Assembly: GCF_018861905.1 (NCBI RefSeq)
Contig: NZ_JAHLDU010000013.1
Coordinates: 51,412 to 115,411, forward strand
Source: Clostridium sp. DSM 17811
GTDB taxonomy: Bacteria > Bacillota > Clostridia > Clostridiales > Clostridiaceae
Length of the DNA: 64,000 bases
Reading direction: 5' to 3'
A program made the translations under genes and the position numbers. The notes under the pieces are model-generated. The model saw only the letters and a list, made by a program, of their open reading frames with translations. It was not told where the DNA came from and ran no database searches. This document shows, one piece after another, positions 27,855 to 37,770 of the stretch (its first letter is position 1; each line of letters starts with the position of its first letter).

Positions 27855-28439
27855 TCATCGAATTTTTAACGTTTCAACTATGCTTTCAAAAATAGCGCCG
27901 TAGGTTTCTTTAAAATTAACATTCCTTATGAAAAATGAAAATCTATAAAACTCTTCACCATCATCAATAAAATATTCATAGGACTTATACCAATTATTGT
28001 CCGATACATTAATTAAGTATTGTATTACATATGTTTTCTTGCCATTAATAGTAATTTCATTCATTTTATAACTTTTAATTTTATTTTGTACCTCTGATAT
28101 GTTTTTACTATTATCTAAAAATGATTTTAAGTCCTTTCTCCCCTTCCATACTTCTACGAATCCATGAATTACAGCATCGGATGATTGAAAATCGTTGTGG
28201 TATAGAATCTCATCTCCTGAAAATTTCTTTTCCTTTGTTGTCCATCCCTTAGGCAATTTATAACTTGCTTTCCCATTTATAACTACATAATCATCCAATA
28301 ACTTAATATTGTTTTCTACAAGAATAGTCATTTTTAACTTTTGATCAAATTGTTTTGATATCCCGAGTAAGGTAATCATAAGCCCAAGAACTATTACTAT
28401 AATGCCAACTTTTTTTCTGTTTATAAATATAATCTTCAA
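27855..28439 (-). CDS. Membrane-anchored protein of unknown function, 194 residues
   Basis: An N-terminal basic stretch and one hydrophobic segment (about 11-26) anchor an extracellular domain that starts YKLPKGW and runs through FVEVWKGRKDLKSFL, KTYVIQYL and YRFSFFIRN, ending in FESIVETLKIR. The pattern (KLPKGW, W-x-x-x-x-D, final ES-x-x-S/E-x-x) recalls PsbP-like lipocalin-shaped domains of clostridial surface proteins, which is only an impression. The start is TTG 28439 with GGGGGG at five bases. Confidence 0.65.
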   Translation of the reverse strand: MKIIFINRKKVGIIVIVLGLMITLLGISKQFDQKLKMTILVENNIKLLDDYVVINGKASYKLPKGWTTKEKKFSGDEILYHNDFQSSDAVIHGFVEVWKGRKDLKSFLDNSKNISEVQNKIKSYKMNEITINGKKTYVIQYLINVSDNNWYKSYEYFIDDGEEFYRFSFFIRNVNFKETYGAIFESIVETLKIR

Positions 28440-28503
28440 TGGTTCCCCCCAAATATTAATATTAATATACTATATGATAAATAGTATAAGAATATTAAAA
28501 AAT

Positions 28504-28536
28504 AAAATGTGTGACTAAATAATAGCCACACATTTT
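28504..28536 (-). terminator. Terminator of the 421-residue protein gene
   Basis: AAAATGTGTG pairs with CACACATTTT; the minus strand continues ATTTTTTAAT. Confidence 0.75.
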
Positions 28537-28548
28537 ATTCTTTCTATA

Positions 28549-29814
28549 TTACTTTTTTATAGGGACAACAACTGTAGAATTTTTGAAATCATAAAACATT
28601 AACCAATGTCCCATTTCATCATTTCCCTTATCTGCGATCCAAGTCACAAAACCAGTTTTGCCTCCATAGGGCTGATGGGCTTTATTTCTACTTCCAGGTA
28701 TACCATAAACTATATATTTCATTTCTCCACTTGAATCACATTTGTATCCTAGCATAAATGATTTACAATTTCTAATATATGGGTAATAACAAATCATAGG
28801 GTAATATGCTATGGTATATTTATTATAGTCACTCAAATCATACATATTCTCTAAGTTATGCACAGGTACCTTATACCATTTACACCACTTGATTTCCTTA
28901 GTGAAATCAGGTACTTGGGTGAAATCTTTCGCTACTGCCTTAAAGAAATTGCCCATGGCACCTTTAGGATATTCAGCTTTATAAGCATTATTATCCTTAC
29001 ACTCACAGTCCTTTTGTTTTTTATCTTCTTTACAGTTCTTTTTATCCTTATTTCTATTTATATCCTCAAAATCAGATTCAGGATTCCCCGCTTCAACTCT
29101 TTCTTCTACATGTATTGGACTTTCAGCATCTAACTCTTCATCTACATTATTCTGCCCTTCTAAATGTAAAATATCATTAGCTTTAATCCTTTGCTCAGTA
29201 TCCACTTTTGTTTCTTCAACAACATCCGATTTCTTTTCTTCTGCTTTTTTACCTATATTCTCTTGAACCTCTAAATGTTTAAGTGCTTCGTCGCTCTTAA
29301 CCTTAATTATTTCGATACTTTGTTCATATTCATCAAACTCATTTTTCACTTCATTTGTTCTAGTTTCTTTAGTTTCCTTATTAGAATCCGCTAGTTTATA
29401 ACTTTTCCATTCATTTGGTTTTTCAGTTGTTGAAAATCCACTCATTATTGAAATCACATTGTTATCAAGAAATTTTACAATTGCGGCTCCAATAATTTTT
29501 TCAGCGTTAATACCTGTGTCCGCTATATTATCCATATCATATTCATGAAAAATGTCTACCCTACCATGATCGTCTATGTTCAATTTACCAACTTTTATAA
29601 TCTTGTTTACATCTTTTTTACCACATATTAAAATCATGTAATAAGGTTGTTTTTCTTTCCTTAGGTTTTGTACATAGTATGAAATTTTACATTTATTGTT
29701 TTTCATTTCAAGCTTTGCATAACCAGAAGGAATTTTATCAGCTTCTAATGAATAGCCTTTTTCATCTTCTTGTAATATAATGAAATACCTACTATAATTT
29801 TTTTTAGGTGTCAC
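28549..29814 (-). CDS. Unrecognised three-part protein, 421 residues, at the yabG position
   Basis: No signal peptide or membrane segment. The N-terminal domain (1-140) is beta-rich (GYSLEADKIPSGYAKLE, GAAIVKFL) with the motif SGFST; the middle (about 145-285) is a Lys/Glu-rich low-complexity linker; the C-terminal domain (about 285-421) begins FFKAVAKDF and is rich in Tyr, Trp and Cys (MICYYPYIRNC, YGIPGSR, KTGFVTWI, MGHWLMFYDF). Such tripartite proteins occur in spore-formers and this slot after rsmA is where yabG lies in relatives, so a spore-layer role is a guess. The start is GTG 29814, nine bases from GGAGG. Confidence 0.7.
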   Translation of the reverse strand: MTPKKNYSRYFIILQEDEKGYSLEADKIPSGYAKLEMKNNKCKISYYVQNLRKEKQPYYMILICGKKDVNKIIKVGKLNIDDHGRVDIFHEYDMDNIADTGINAEKIIGAAIVKFLDNNVISIMSGFSTTEKPNEWKSYKLADSNKETKETRTNEVKNEFDEYEQSIEIIKVKSDEALKHLEVQENIGKKAEEKKSDVVEETKVDTEQRIKANDILHLEGQNNVDEELDAESPIHVEERVEAGNPESDFEDINRNKDKKNCKEDKKQKDCECKDNNAYKAEYPKGAMGNFFKAVAKDFTQVPDFTKEIKWCKWYKVPVHNLENMYDLSDYNKYTIAYYPMICYYPYIRNCKSFMLGYKCDSSGEMKYIVYGIPGSRNKAHQPYGGKTGFVTWIADKGNDEMGHWLMFYDFKNSTVVVPIKK

Positions 29815-29891
29815 CTTCTTTTACCTCCATATAAAACTTATTCATTATAATATATGAAGTATGTAATCAAAAATGAACAACATATTGAAAT

Positions 29892-30728
29892 TTATTTTAT
29901 AAATCCTATTTCATCAGAAAGCAATGCAAATTCCGCAAGAGATAAAGTCTCTCCTCTTCTTTTAGGATCAATATTTGCTTTTTCAAAACATTTTAGTAAC
30001 TCTTCTTTAGGAATCCCTATATCCTTAACAGAATTCCATAAAATTTTTCTTCTCATATTAAAAGATTTTCTTACTATAGAAAAAAATAAAGCTTCATCAT
30101 TAACCTTAACTTTAGGCTCTTTTAATCTATCTAATCTTATAACCATAGATTCTACCTTAGGTTCAGGCAAAAATGCTGTTGGTGGCACAAGACGAAGTAT
30201 TTTCGTATCACAATAGTACTGAACTAATATTGAAAAGGCTCCGTAAGCTTTGCAATTAGGCTCTGAATCTATCCTCTGCGCAACTTCCTTTTGTATCATT
30301 ATAGTTAAAGATTTAAAATTATAACCTCCAGTAAGTAATTTAACAATTATTGGAGTCGTTAAATAATATGGTAAATTAGCAACTAATTTTACGGACTTTT
30401 CATCCCCAATTAATTCATCAAAATCTACTTTTAAAGCATCATTATGTATAAGTTCAAAATTATCGAACTCTTTTAGCTCGTCTTCTAGTATCGGCAAAAG
30501 TTTATCATCTAGTTCTATAGCACAAACTCTTTTAGCTCTCCTTAAAAGAGCTCTAGTTAATGTACCAAATCCTGGTCCTATTTCTATAACGAAATCATCG
30601 CTATTAACTTCTGCACCATCTACAACATCATCGAGCACAGAATCATCTATTAAGAAATTCTGACCTAACCCTTTTTTAAACCTAAACTCATATTTTTTAC
30701 TAACTTCACTAATCGTCAAATCTGCCAT
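29892..30728 (-). CDS. rsmA: 16S rRNA dimethyladenosine transferase
   Basis: KsgA/RsmA of 278 residues, dimethylating the two adjacent adenosines near the 3' end of 16S rRNA during 30S maturation. The methyltransferase motifs are [33 protein letters not shown] and the catalytic [10 protein letters not shown]. It overlaps the preceding rnmV gene by 20 bases, the standard arrangement in Firmicutes. Confidence 0.97.
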   Translation of the reverse strand: MADLTISEVSKKYEFRFKKGLGQNFLIDDSVLDDVVDGAEVNSDDFVIEIGPGFGTLTRALLRRAKRVCAIELDDKLLPILEDELKEFDNFELIHNDALKVDFDELIGDEKSVKLVANLPYYLTTPIIVKLLTGGYNFKSLTIMIQKEVAQRIDSEPNCKAYGAFSILVQYYCDTKILRLVPPTAFLPEPKVESMVIRLDRLKEPKVKVNDEALFFSIVRKSFNMRRKILWNSVKDIGIPKEELLKCFEKANIDPKRRGETLSLAEFALLSDEIGFIK

Positions 30729-31272
30729 AATTCATCTCCTTGTTTATTTTTTCTAAAGCCTCTATAAACTCTTCTTTTATGATTCCGTAGTTATTTAACC
30801 TAGTCAAAAATTGTGACGCATTTCCGTACCCTATACCTAATTCATTCCCTAGAGAATCTCTTCTTTCCCTTGCCTTGCTATCCGCTGTTAATTTGAAAAA
30901 TATCATATCATGAACATCAAATTCTTTTCTTTTTTCTTGCAATTCAAATTTTGCAGCTTCAAGTGCTCTTAATATTGTTTCAGGTGATGCATTTTCAACG
31001 CCTATATCTCCATCCTTAGTTCCTTCTTTTTGAGATATATACGCATGTTTTACATTCGCTACCCTCTTAGTAATAATTCTTCTTATTTTTTCTCCAGCAA
31101 AGTCTGGATCAGTAAAGATTATTACGCCTTTTCTCTTTTGAGCTTCTCTTATTTTGTTAATCACCTTTTCGTTAATTCCAAATCCGCCTACGGAAATGAG
31201 TTCAGCCTCTACTGCTCTTTTAACCGCTGTAACATCATCTCTTCCTTCAACTACTATAACTTCTTTAATCAT
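30709..31272 (-). CDS. rnmV: Ribonuclease M5
   Basis: A TOPRIM-domain nuclease that matures 5S rRNA. The TOPRIM signature is [14 protein letters not shown], with [12 protein letters not shown] giving the D-x-D motif and [11 protein letters not shown] the third conserved block. The start is ATG 31272 (GGGGG five bases upstream), which removes 12 residues not found in the family. It is coupled to rsmA by overlap. A 5S gene is present at the right edge of the window. Confidence 0.95.
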   Translation of the reverse strand: MIKEVIVVEGRDDVTAVKRAVEAELISVGGFGINEKVINKIREAQKRKGVIIFTDPDFAGEKIRRIITKRVANVKHAYISQKEGTKDGDIGVENASPETILRALEAAKFELQEKRKEFDVHDMIFFKLTADSKARERRDSLGNELGIGYGNASQFLTRLNNYGIIKEEFIEALEKINKEMNYGRFDD

Positions 31273-31455
31273 ATTATCCCCCTTGCTATTTAACGCGAGA
31301 GATTCCAAATAATAACTGTAATCTCAAGTGCTATACCAAACTAAGAACATATCCACTATTATATAATTATAATAAGAACTCTCTTAGTATTTCCTTCTAA
31401 TACTGTATCTATAATACCATTTTACTTATTAATAATAAACTATAAGACAAAAAAA

Positions 31456-31471
31456 AGGAGCTTATGCTCCT
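31456..31471 (-). terminator. Terminator overlapping the yabE stop codon
   Basis: AGGAGC, loop ATAA, GCTCCT, then eight T on the minus strand. The stem begins at the stop codon, so rnmV-rsmA probably need readthrough or their own promoter. Confidence 0.85.
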
Positions 31472-32510
31472 ATTCCATAATATAGATACTAACATTTTTT
31501 GCTCCCCAACCCCACATCTCATCACTGGAATCGAAATACAAATCTATGTGATTACCCTTTATAGCCCCGCCTATGTCTTCTGCAATGGCATATCCATATC
31601 CATCTACATAAACTTTAGTACCTAGAGGGATAACAGTAGGATCAACAGCTATAGTACTATATCCATCAGCGTTTCTTTTTGCTCGTGCCCCAGTGGATGT
31701 TATACCTAATGCAGGGTCATCCGGACCTTTGCCCGTACAACTATAATCAGCAGTATATGCTGTTGCCCTTACATTTAGTTTCCTCGAGTAACGAACGTTT
31801 CCTCCACGAGATGCGGTATAAACGTTAGTAGTTCCTAATGCAATTATTTGTTTAACAGGCTCTGATTTAAGTTTTTCACTAACTAATTTTCTTGATATCT
31901 CTTTTCCATTTTCATAGACAACAGATGAAGTAATAACCTTCTGACCTGCTTTGCCCTTTTGAATGACTTTCTTTACACCCTTATCTAGCTCATCACTATT
32001 TTTGATTTCGGTTGCAAAGTTTACTGCTTTTGTCTCATCAAGTGTCTTGGTATTTACTCTTGTTATTACCACTTGTAACCCAGATGTTAAATCCTTGCTT
32101 TTTGATGGACTAACTTTGTCTGCTCCACTCAATACAATTTTTTCTGCTTTAAGCATATCTTCTACTGTATTTTCAGCAGTTAGAATATTGTATTTTTTTC
32201 CATCAACTTCTACTTTAACATTTACAGCCTTTTTTATATATATTTTATCTCCGTCTTTTACTTTACTGTCTAAACTAACTGTTATTTGATCCTTTGCCCC
32301 TAATGCTATATTATTACTTTTTAGTATTTGTGTAACATTACTTTTTAAAGTAACAACTTGTATAGCCTTACCATCAACAATAACAGATATAGCTTTTTTC
32401 ATGTTAAATATAGTCACCGTAACGCACATTACTAATAGCATTACTACAAAAACTGTCTTGGGTCCGTTCGAAAAATAGTTCTTGATGTTATTCTTCGCGT
32501 TTTTCATCAT
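31470..32510 (-). CDS. yabE: YabE-like cell-wall protein: DUF348 repeats, G5 and 3D domains
   Basis: A 346-residue secreted protein, probably kept at the membrane by the N-terminal hydrophobic segment (about 18-38). Two DUF348 ubiquitin-like repeats (about 40-150) are followed by a G5 domain (about 160-235, ending with the KQIIALGT step) and a C-terminal 3D domain with its three aspartates (TIAVDPTVIPLG, AEDIGG, HIDLYF). The 3D domain is a lytic transglycosylase-like fold acting on peptidoglycan. The order tatD-yabE-rnmV-rsmA is conserved in Bacillus and Clostridium. A strong promoter lies 35-63 bases upstream. Confidence 0.93.
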   Translation of the reverse strand: MMKNAKNNIKNYFSNGPKTVFVVMLLVMCVTVTIFNMKKAISVIVDGKAIQVVTLKSNVTQILKSNNIALGAKDQITVSLDSKVKDGDKIYIKKAVNVKVEVDGKKYNILTAENTVEDMLKAEKIVLSGADKVSPSKSKDLTSGLQVVITRVNTKTLDETKAVNFATEIKNSDELDKGVKKVIQKGKAGQKVITSSVVYENGKEISRKLVSEKLKSEPVKQIIALGTTNVYTASRGGNVRYSRKLNVRATAYTADYSCTGKGPDDPALGITSTGARAKRNADGYSTIAVDPTVIPLGTKVYVDGYGYAIAEDIGGAIKGNHIDLYFDSSDEMWGWGAKNVSIYIME

Positions 32511-32544
32511 AAAAATTCCCTCCCTTAGTCAAGAGCACTTGGGT

Positions 32545-32573
32545 ATTATACCTTGAAGCAACAAATATGTCAA
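32545..32573 (-). promoter_or_regulatory. SigA-type promoter of yabE
   Basis: On the minus strand TTGACA (32573-32568), 17-base spacer, TATAAT (32550-32545): a perfect consensus pair. Confidence 0.85.
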
Positions 32574-32791
32574 ATTTACGACCCATTGCTCTAAGTTTTG
32601 ACTGATAATGCATCATTATGCATACAATTATAATATTTAATTATAATTACAGAATAAATTAATTAACCCAGTCCTGAGGGTAAACCAGCAAAACAATATT
32701 TGCCATTAAAATTATATGTCTTAGATCTAATTTTAATTACAAATATATCAATGTAAAAATATTCCATTTATTAAGTATTACTTATTCTACT

Positions 32792-33559
32792 CTATTTTAA
32801 TATTTTTAGCAAATGTTTTATATTATAAATTGTTGCATCCTCAATTTCTTTGATAGTTTTCTCCTTAACCTCTGATATTTTTTCTATTATATATTTAATA
32901 TAATCAGATTCATTCCTTTTCCCTCTTAGAGGAACCGGTGCCATGTATGGACAGTCTGTTTCTACGAGTATTCTATTCATTGGTACCTCTCTTGCAACCT
33001 CAGCTGTTTTTTTTGCATTTTTGAAAGTTATAACTCCAGTAAATCCTATATAATAACCGAGCTTCAAACACTCCCTCGCGAATTCAACACTTCCAGAGAA
33101 ACAATGAATTACGCCTGTCACTTCTGGAAATTCTTTTAGTATATCCAAAGTATCTTTATGAGCATCCCTATCATGTATAACCACCGGTAATTTAAGTTCT
33201 TTTGCAAGTTCCATTTGAAGTTTAAATGCTCTCTTTTGTATTTCTCTATCCGGATTTTCTTCAGTATGATAATCTAGTCCTATTTCCCCAATAGCTCTAA
33301 CTTTTGGCTGATGCGTTAAATCTCTTAATTCGCAAATAACTTCATCATTAACAATATTTGCATATTCAGGATGTATTCCAACTGCTGAATATATAAAATC
33401 ATATTTATTGGATAATTGTACTGATATTCTTGCGCCCTCAAGTGATGCCCCGCAGTTTAATACTCCTATTACCCCTTTATCATTTAACCCCATTATTACC
33501 TTTTCTCTATCTTCATTAAAAGCTTCATCATCATAATGTGCATGTGAATCAAATATCAT
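32792..33559 (-). CDS. tatD: TatD-family metal-dependent DNase
   Basis: A TIM-barrel hydrolase of 255 residues. Metal ligands are in DSHAHYDD, the Glu of IGEIGLDYH, VIHDRDAH, VIHCFSG and VETDCPYMAPVP. TatD enzymes are 3'-5' exonucleases with roles in DNA repair or turnover. The ribosome binding site before ATG 33559 is weak. It belongs to the metG-tatD-yabE-rnmV-rsmA block. Confidence 0.95.
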   Translation of the reverse strand: MIFDSHAHYDDEAFNEDREKVIMGLNDKGVIGVLNCGASLEGARISVQLSNKYDFIYSAVGIHPEYANIVNDEVICELRDLTHQPKVRAIGEIGLDYHTEENPDREIQKRAFKLQMELAKELKLPVVIHDRDAHKDTLDILKEFPEVTGVIHCFSGSVEFARECLKLGYYIGFTGVITFKNAKKTAEVAREVPMNRILVETDCPYMAPVPLRGKRNESDYIKYIIEKISEVKEKTIKEIEDATIYNIKHLLKILK

Positions 33560-33716
33560 AATATCTACTGCATTAAATCACTAATTTAACTCTTTAATAT
33601 AAGCTACTTTAGGGTGTAATTTAATAACAGCTTTCACCATCCCTTCTATTTACTTATAGATTTAAAATATACTCCAAATATATGTTAGATATTATATCAC
33701 TAACATTGAAATAAGT

Positions 33717-33746
33717 AAAAGCCACTTCCTAGCGGAAGTGACTTTT
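33717..33746 (-). terminator. Terminator of the DUF445 gene
   Basis: AAAAGTCACTTCC, loop GCTA, GGAAGTGGCTTTT on the minus strand, followed by A/T. Confidence 0.85.
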
Positions 33747-33766
33747 GCTTAATAATAAATAATATA

Positions 33767-35284
33767 CTACATTGAACCTAGTATAGGTGATAATAATCCC
33801 ATAATTGCACCAAGTAATGCTCCAAGCCAAGTTATAGCATTAAGCTCTTTACTCGCTATTTCGAGTATAATTCTCTCTGAAAAAGCTACATCGAATTCAT
33901 TGATTTTTTCTTCGACTATTTTGGCTATATCTAACACTTCAATTACTTCTGGCGCCTTATTCTCTATGAATTTATTATATACTGTTTTAACCACTTTAGA
34001 AACGGATTGGGTAACCTTATCTCCCTCTCCTTTAAATATTGATTTCATCTCTGTATGTAATAATCTATTAATCATTACACCTACTATTTCATTAATCTTC
34101 GATTTAGTAGACTCATTTTCAATAATACTATTTATTCGACTCTTTATAAGTCCCTCTATTACATTTTTGTATTCTATACCTGTCTTTTCGAGCAATTCTG
34201 CAACAGATATGTAGCTATTGAACTTACTCTCAAGTTTTTCAAAAGTACTTAGAATAAGTTCTTTATCTACAATTTTTGTTGTAAACAAATTAATTAATGG
34301 TTCAATAACATTATCAATTCCCTCTTTTGGCAAATCAAAAATAACACTAGATATTGAATTTTTAAGCAATTTATCTATTATATCATTAATAATTAGAGCA
34401 ATGTCATTATGATTTTCTACATTATCCAAGTACTCATCTATACCAATTACAACTTTTTCAAAAACGCTATCCTTACTGATAAACATTGCTATCATTGGAC
34501 TTAGTTTAGTCGATATTGTTTCATCAACAATTTGTCTTAATTTTTCACTGTTTTTTTCTTCTTTAATCATTTTTTTTATTTCCATAGCAATATTATATCT
34601 TTTACCATAAACATATACTTTTAAGTTATTTGTTATCTCACCGGGTATAACATCTTCAATTTTTTTGTCTAAAACCACTAATTTAGCGACCTTAGATTTT
34701 AACATATTTTGAATACCTTTGTAGAAATCTTGTGAATCCTTATACTCTATAGCTAAAGTTAATACTTTGTTTTTTATTGAATTGTATAATTCACTTTCAC
34801 AAATAGCTTGTGGTTTTGCCTTTAATTCTGACATTATCTGTGCATATACATACTTAGCAATAGCACCTCTAACTTCCACATCGTTTATATAGTTTATAAG
34901 TGATTTTGAAACATTACTTATAGTACTTTGGGTAATATTACAATATTCATCACCTAATATGTCCTTTAGCTCACTTTCTACTGTAGCATTGCTATTTTTC
35001 ATAATGCTAACTTTACCTTGCACCCAATTATCCAATTGATGATCCATCTCTTCACTACATAAAGATTTCAAAATTGTTTCCTTTGTTAAAAGATGCTGAC
35101 CTATAGATTCACCTACGCTCCTTGCAATTCTAGACTTTTCCTTTGGAATAAGACCTGGCGTAAATGGTACTTTAATATTAAATATTCTAATTTCTTTATG
35201 TGGTCTAAACAGCATCTTTATAGCTAACCAATTAGTTATATACCCGATGATGGCTCCAATTAAGGAACCTATAATAAACTTCAT
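33767..35284 (-). CDS. DUF445 (YheB-like) membrane protein
   Basis: A protein of 505 residues with an N-terminal hydrophobic segment leading to GYITNWLAIKMLFRPHKE and TPGLIPKEKSRIARSVGE, the DUF445 signature. A long helical body ends in a second hydrophobic segment (WLGALLGAIMGLLSPI). Family members are associated with the cell or spore envelope but the role is not established. It sits between metG and tatD, an insertion relative to Bacillus, and AGGAGG precedes ATG 35284. Confidence 0.88.
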   Translation of the reverse strand: MKFIIGSLIGAIIGYITNWLAIKMLFRPHKEIRIFNIKVPFTPGLIPKEKSRIARSVGESIGQHLLTKETILKSLCSEEMDHQLDNWVQGKVSIMKNSNATVESELKDILGDEYCNITQSTISNVSKSLINYINDVEVRGAIAKYVYAQIMSELKAKPQAICESELYNSIKNKVLTLAIEYKDSQDFYKGIQNMLKSKVAKLVVLDKKIEDVIPGEITNNLKVYVYGKRYNIAMEIKKMIKEEKNSEKLRQIVDETISTKLSPMIAMFISKDSVFEKVVIGIDEYLDNVENHNDIALIINDIIDKLLKNSISSVIFDLPKEGIDNVIEPLINLFTTKIVDKELILSTFEKLESKFNSYISVAELLEKTGIEYKNVIEGLIKSRINSIIENESTKSKINEIVGVMINRLLHTEMKSIFKGEGDKVTQSVSKVVKTVYNKFIENKAPEVIEVLDIAKIVEEKINEFDVAFSERIILEIASKELNAITWLGALLGAIMGLLSPILGSM

Positions 35285-35331
35285 GTTATTTCCTCCTCAT
35301 AATTTCCAGTAATATATAAGCATTTATAAAT

Positions 35332-37272
35332 CTACCTTACTGTGCTTCCAGTTGGTAACTCACCAGGTATAGATATTGCAAATAGCTTACTATCGTCATC
35401 TGTTGAAGCTGCAATTATCATTCCCTGTGATAATTCGCCTCTTAAATTAACAGGCTTTAAATTAGCTACTAATACTACATACTTTCCAATCAGATCTTCT
35501 GGTTTATAATTCATAGCTATTCCCGAAATTACTTGTCTTACTTCCCCACCTAAATCTACTTTTAACTTTAGAAGTTTTTTTGTTTTTTTCATTTGCACGC
35601 ATTCCAATACTTTAACAACTCTCATATCTATTTTGTCAAAATCTTCTATAGTGATTTCTTCTTTTATTGGCAACATTGTAGGTTTCGTTGCTAGTTTTCT
35701 TTCTTCTTCTACAAGGACATTAAGTTCCTCTATTTTAGCTTCTACATCTATTCTTGGGAACATTACGTCACCTTTGTTAACTTTTGTTCCAGCTATAGTT
35801 CCATCAAATGATGATAAACTATCCCATGTAATTACATCGGTATTTATTTGAGCATTTATCTTCTTGCTTGTAGTAGGTAAAAATGCCGATATCAATACTG
35901 ATGTCATTCTTAATGATTCTACTAAATTGTAAAGTACTGTGCCTAGTCTTCCCTTTTGCGTTTCATCTTTTCCAAGGATCCATGGAGTTGTTTCATCTAT
36001 ATACTTGTTAGTACGCCTAATGAGTGTCCAAACATGATCGAGTGCTTCAGGAATTTTAAGGTCATCTATTGCATTTTCTACCTTACCTGGAATTGACAGA
36101 GCAAGTTCTATAAGTTCATTATCCACATCAGCTTTTTCATCTGGTTTTGGTATAACTCCATCAAAATATTTTTCTATCATTGTTACTGTTCTAGATAATA
36201 AATTACCTAAATCATTAGCTAGGTCTGAATTTGTTTTCTTTATGAATATTTCATTAGTAAATATTCCATCAGAACCAAATGGTATTTCATGAAGCAAATA
36301 ATATCTTACAGCATCCACTCCAAAATGATCAACTAGTATTACAGGATCTACTACGTTTCCTTTAGATTTTGACATTTTTACTCCGCCATCAAAAAGAAGC
36401 CATCCATGACCAAATACTTGTTTCGGAAGAGGTAGCCCTAGAGCCATAAGCATTATTGGCCAATAAATTGTATGAAATCTTAATATATCTTTACCTATTA
36501 AATGTATATCGCAAGGCCAATATTTATCATATAGAGTTGTATCCTCACCATTATATCCAAGCGCAGTTATATAGTTAGATAAAGCATCTACCCATACATA
36601 TATAACATGCCCTGGATCAAATTCTACAGGTATACCCCAGTTAAATGTTGTTCTTGAAACACATAAATCTTGAAGACCAGGTTTTAAAAAGTTATTTATC
36701 ATTTCATTTTTTCTTGATTCTGGTTGTATAAAATCCGGATGAGTTTCAATGTATTCTATAAGTTTATCTGCATACTTAGACATTTTAAAGAAATACGCCT
36801 CTTCCTTAGCTTTCTCCACAGGTCTTCCACAATCAGGGCATTTCCCATCTACTGCTTGGGTTTCTGTCCAGAAAGATTCGCACGGAGTACAGTACCAACC
36901 TTCATATGCACCCTTATATATATCCCCTTGATCATATAACTGCTTAAATAATTTTTGAACAGCCTTTTTATGATATTCGTCAGTAGTTCTTATAAACTTA
37001 TCGTAACTTATATCCATCATACTCCACAATTCTTGTATTCCGGCTACCACTTTATCTACATACTGTTTTGGTGTAACTCCTTTTTCCTCAGCTATTCTTT
37101 GGATTTTTTGACCATGCTCATCAGTTCCTGTTAAAAACATTACATCATAACCTGTAAGCCTTTTAAATCTAGCAATTGCATCTGCAGCTACAGTTGTATA
37201 TGTATTACCGATATGTAACTTTGCTGATGGATAATAAATTGGTGTAGTAATGTAAAAAGTTTTTTTATTCAT
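35332..37272 (-). CDS. metG: Methionyl-tRNA synthetase
   Basis: A 646-residue class I synthetase. HIGH motif in PSAKLHIGNTYTT, KMSKS in VKMSKSKGNVVDP, one Cys4-type zinc knuckle (CTPCESF ... CPDCGRP) and a C-terminal tRNA-binding OB domain (about 540-646, FDKIDMRVVKVLEC ... GELSQGMIIAA) typical of the dimerising Firmicute enzyme. It is preceded by a Met-specific T-box. AGGAGA lies before ATG 37272. Confidence 0.97.
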   Translation of the reverse strand: MNKKTFYITTPIYYPSAKLHIGNTYTTVAADAIARFKRLTGYDVMFLTGTDEHGQKIQRIAEEKGVTPKQYVDKVVAGIQELWSMMDISYDKFIRTTDEYHKKAVQKLFKQLYDQGDIYKGAYEGWYCTPCESFWTETQAVDGKCPDCGRPVEKAKEEAYFFKMSKYADKLIEYIETHPDFIQPESRKNEMINNFLKPGLQDLCVSRTTFNWGIPVEFDPGHVIYVWVDALSNYITALGYNGEDTTLYDKYWPCDIHLIGKDILRFHTIYWPIMLMALGLPLPKQVFGHGWLLFDGGVKMSKSKGNVVDPVILVDHFGVDAVRYYLLHEIPFGSDGIFTNEIFIKKTNSDLANDLGNLLSRTVTMIEKYFDGVIPKPDEKADVDNELIELALSIPGKVENAIDDLKIPEALDHVWTLIRRTNKYIDETTPWILGKDETQKGRLGTVLYNLVESLRMTSVLISAFLPTTSKKINAQINTDVITWDSLSSFDGTIAGTKVNKGDVMFPRIDVEAKIEELNVLVEEERKLATKPTMLPIKEEITIEDFDKIDMRVVKVLECVQMKKTKKLLKLKVDLGGEVRQVISGIAMNYKPEDLIGKYVVLVANLKPVNLRGELSQGMIIAASTDDDSKLFAISIPGELPTGSTVR

Positions 37273-37372
37273 AAATTTCTCCTACCTCTCATATTTAAAT
37301 TAGTTACAATTATGTTCGAAACTGTTAATCTCTTTGAAGCTACACTATTAATTTCCCGGTAAATAAAAAAAA

Positions 37373-37700
37373 TCTCTAAACAGAAAAAGCCTTCTGTTTA
37401 GAGACGTATTTAACGTTTTACCACTCTAATTCATCCCTACATCACTATAAAGATCTCAATGGGTGACTAACATCACCTGTCAATATAACGGTTGCTACCG
37501 TATTACCTTAATAAATAAATAAAAAAGCCTATCATCACAATAATCTTTTATAATTTTTATTTGGATAATCTGCTTAGAGTCCATATTCATAAACTACCTT
37601 GCTACTGCTTTTCACCAGCTGCAGTTCTCTTTTAACATTTCAGCTTATTACTCTTCTCATCATTGCATTTATTCACTAATAATTGTATTGCAAATAATTC
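37373..37700 (-). promoter_or_regulatory. T-box leader of metG (tRNA-Met sensing)
   Basis: On the minus strand: GAGAAGAGTA near the start of Stem I, AGAGAACTGCAG, and a likely ATG specifier at 37584-37582 within GAATATGGACTC. The T-box core TAGAGTGGTAAAACG lies at about 37413-37428. The terminator is a 13-bp stem (37373-37385 with 37392-37404) followed by eight T. The upstream limit is approximate. No SAM-riboswitch core is seen. Confidence 0.85.
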
Positions 37701-37770
37701 ACTATGTCAATAATTTTATCCTAAAAATATAAAATTATACTATAATAAGCAAGTCGCTCCGGAAATATCT

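Noticed and set aside
32580..32790. Cyclic di-AMP riboswitch before yabE
   Set aside because: The GGTTTACCC-like stretch lies upstream of the -35/-10 pair, so it would not be in the transcript, and the ydaO core is not complete.
37373..37700. SAM riboswitch upstream of metG
   Set aside because: The conserved SAM-I core is absent; a T-box core, Met specifier and terminator explain the leader.
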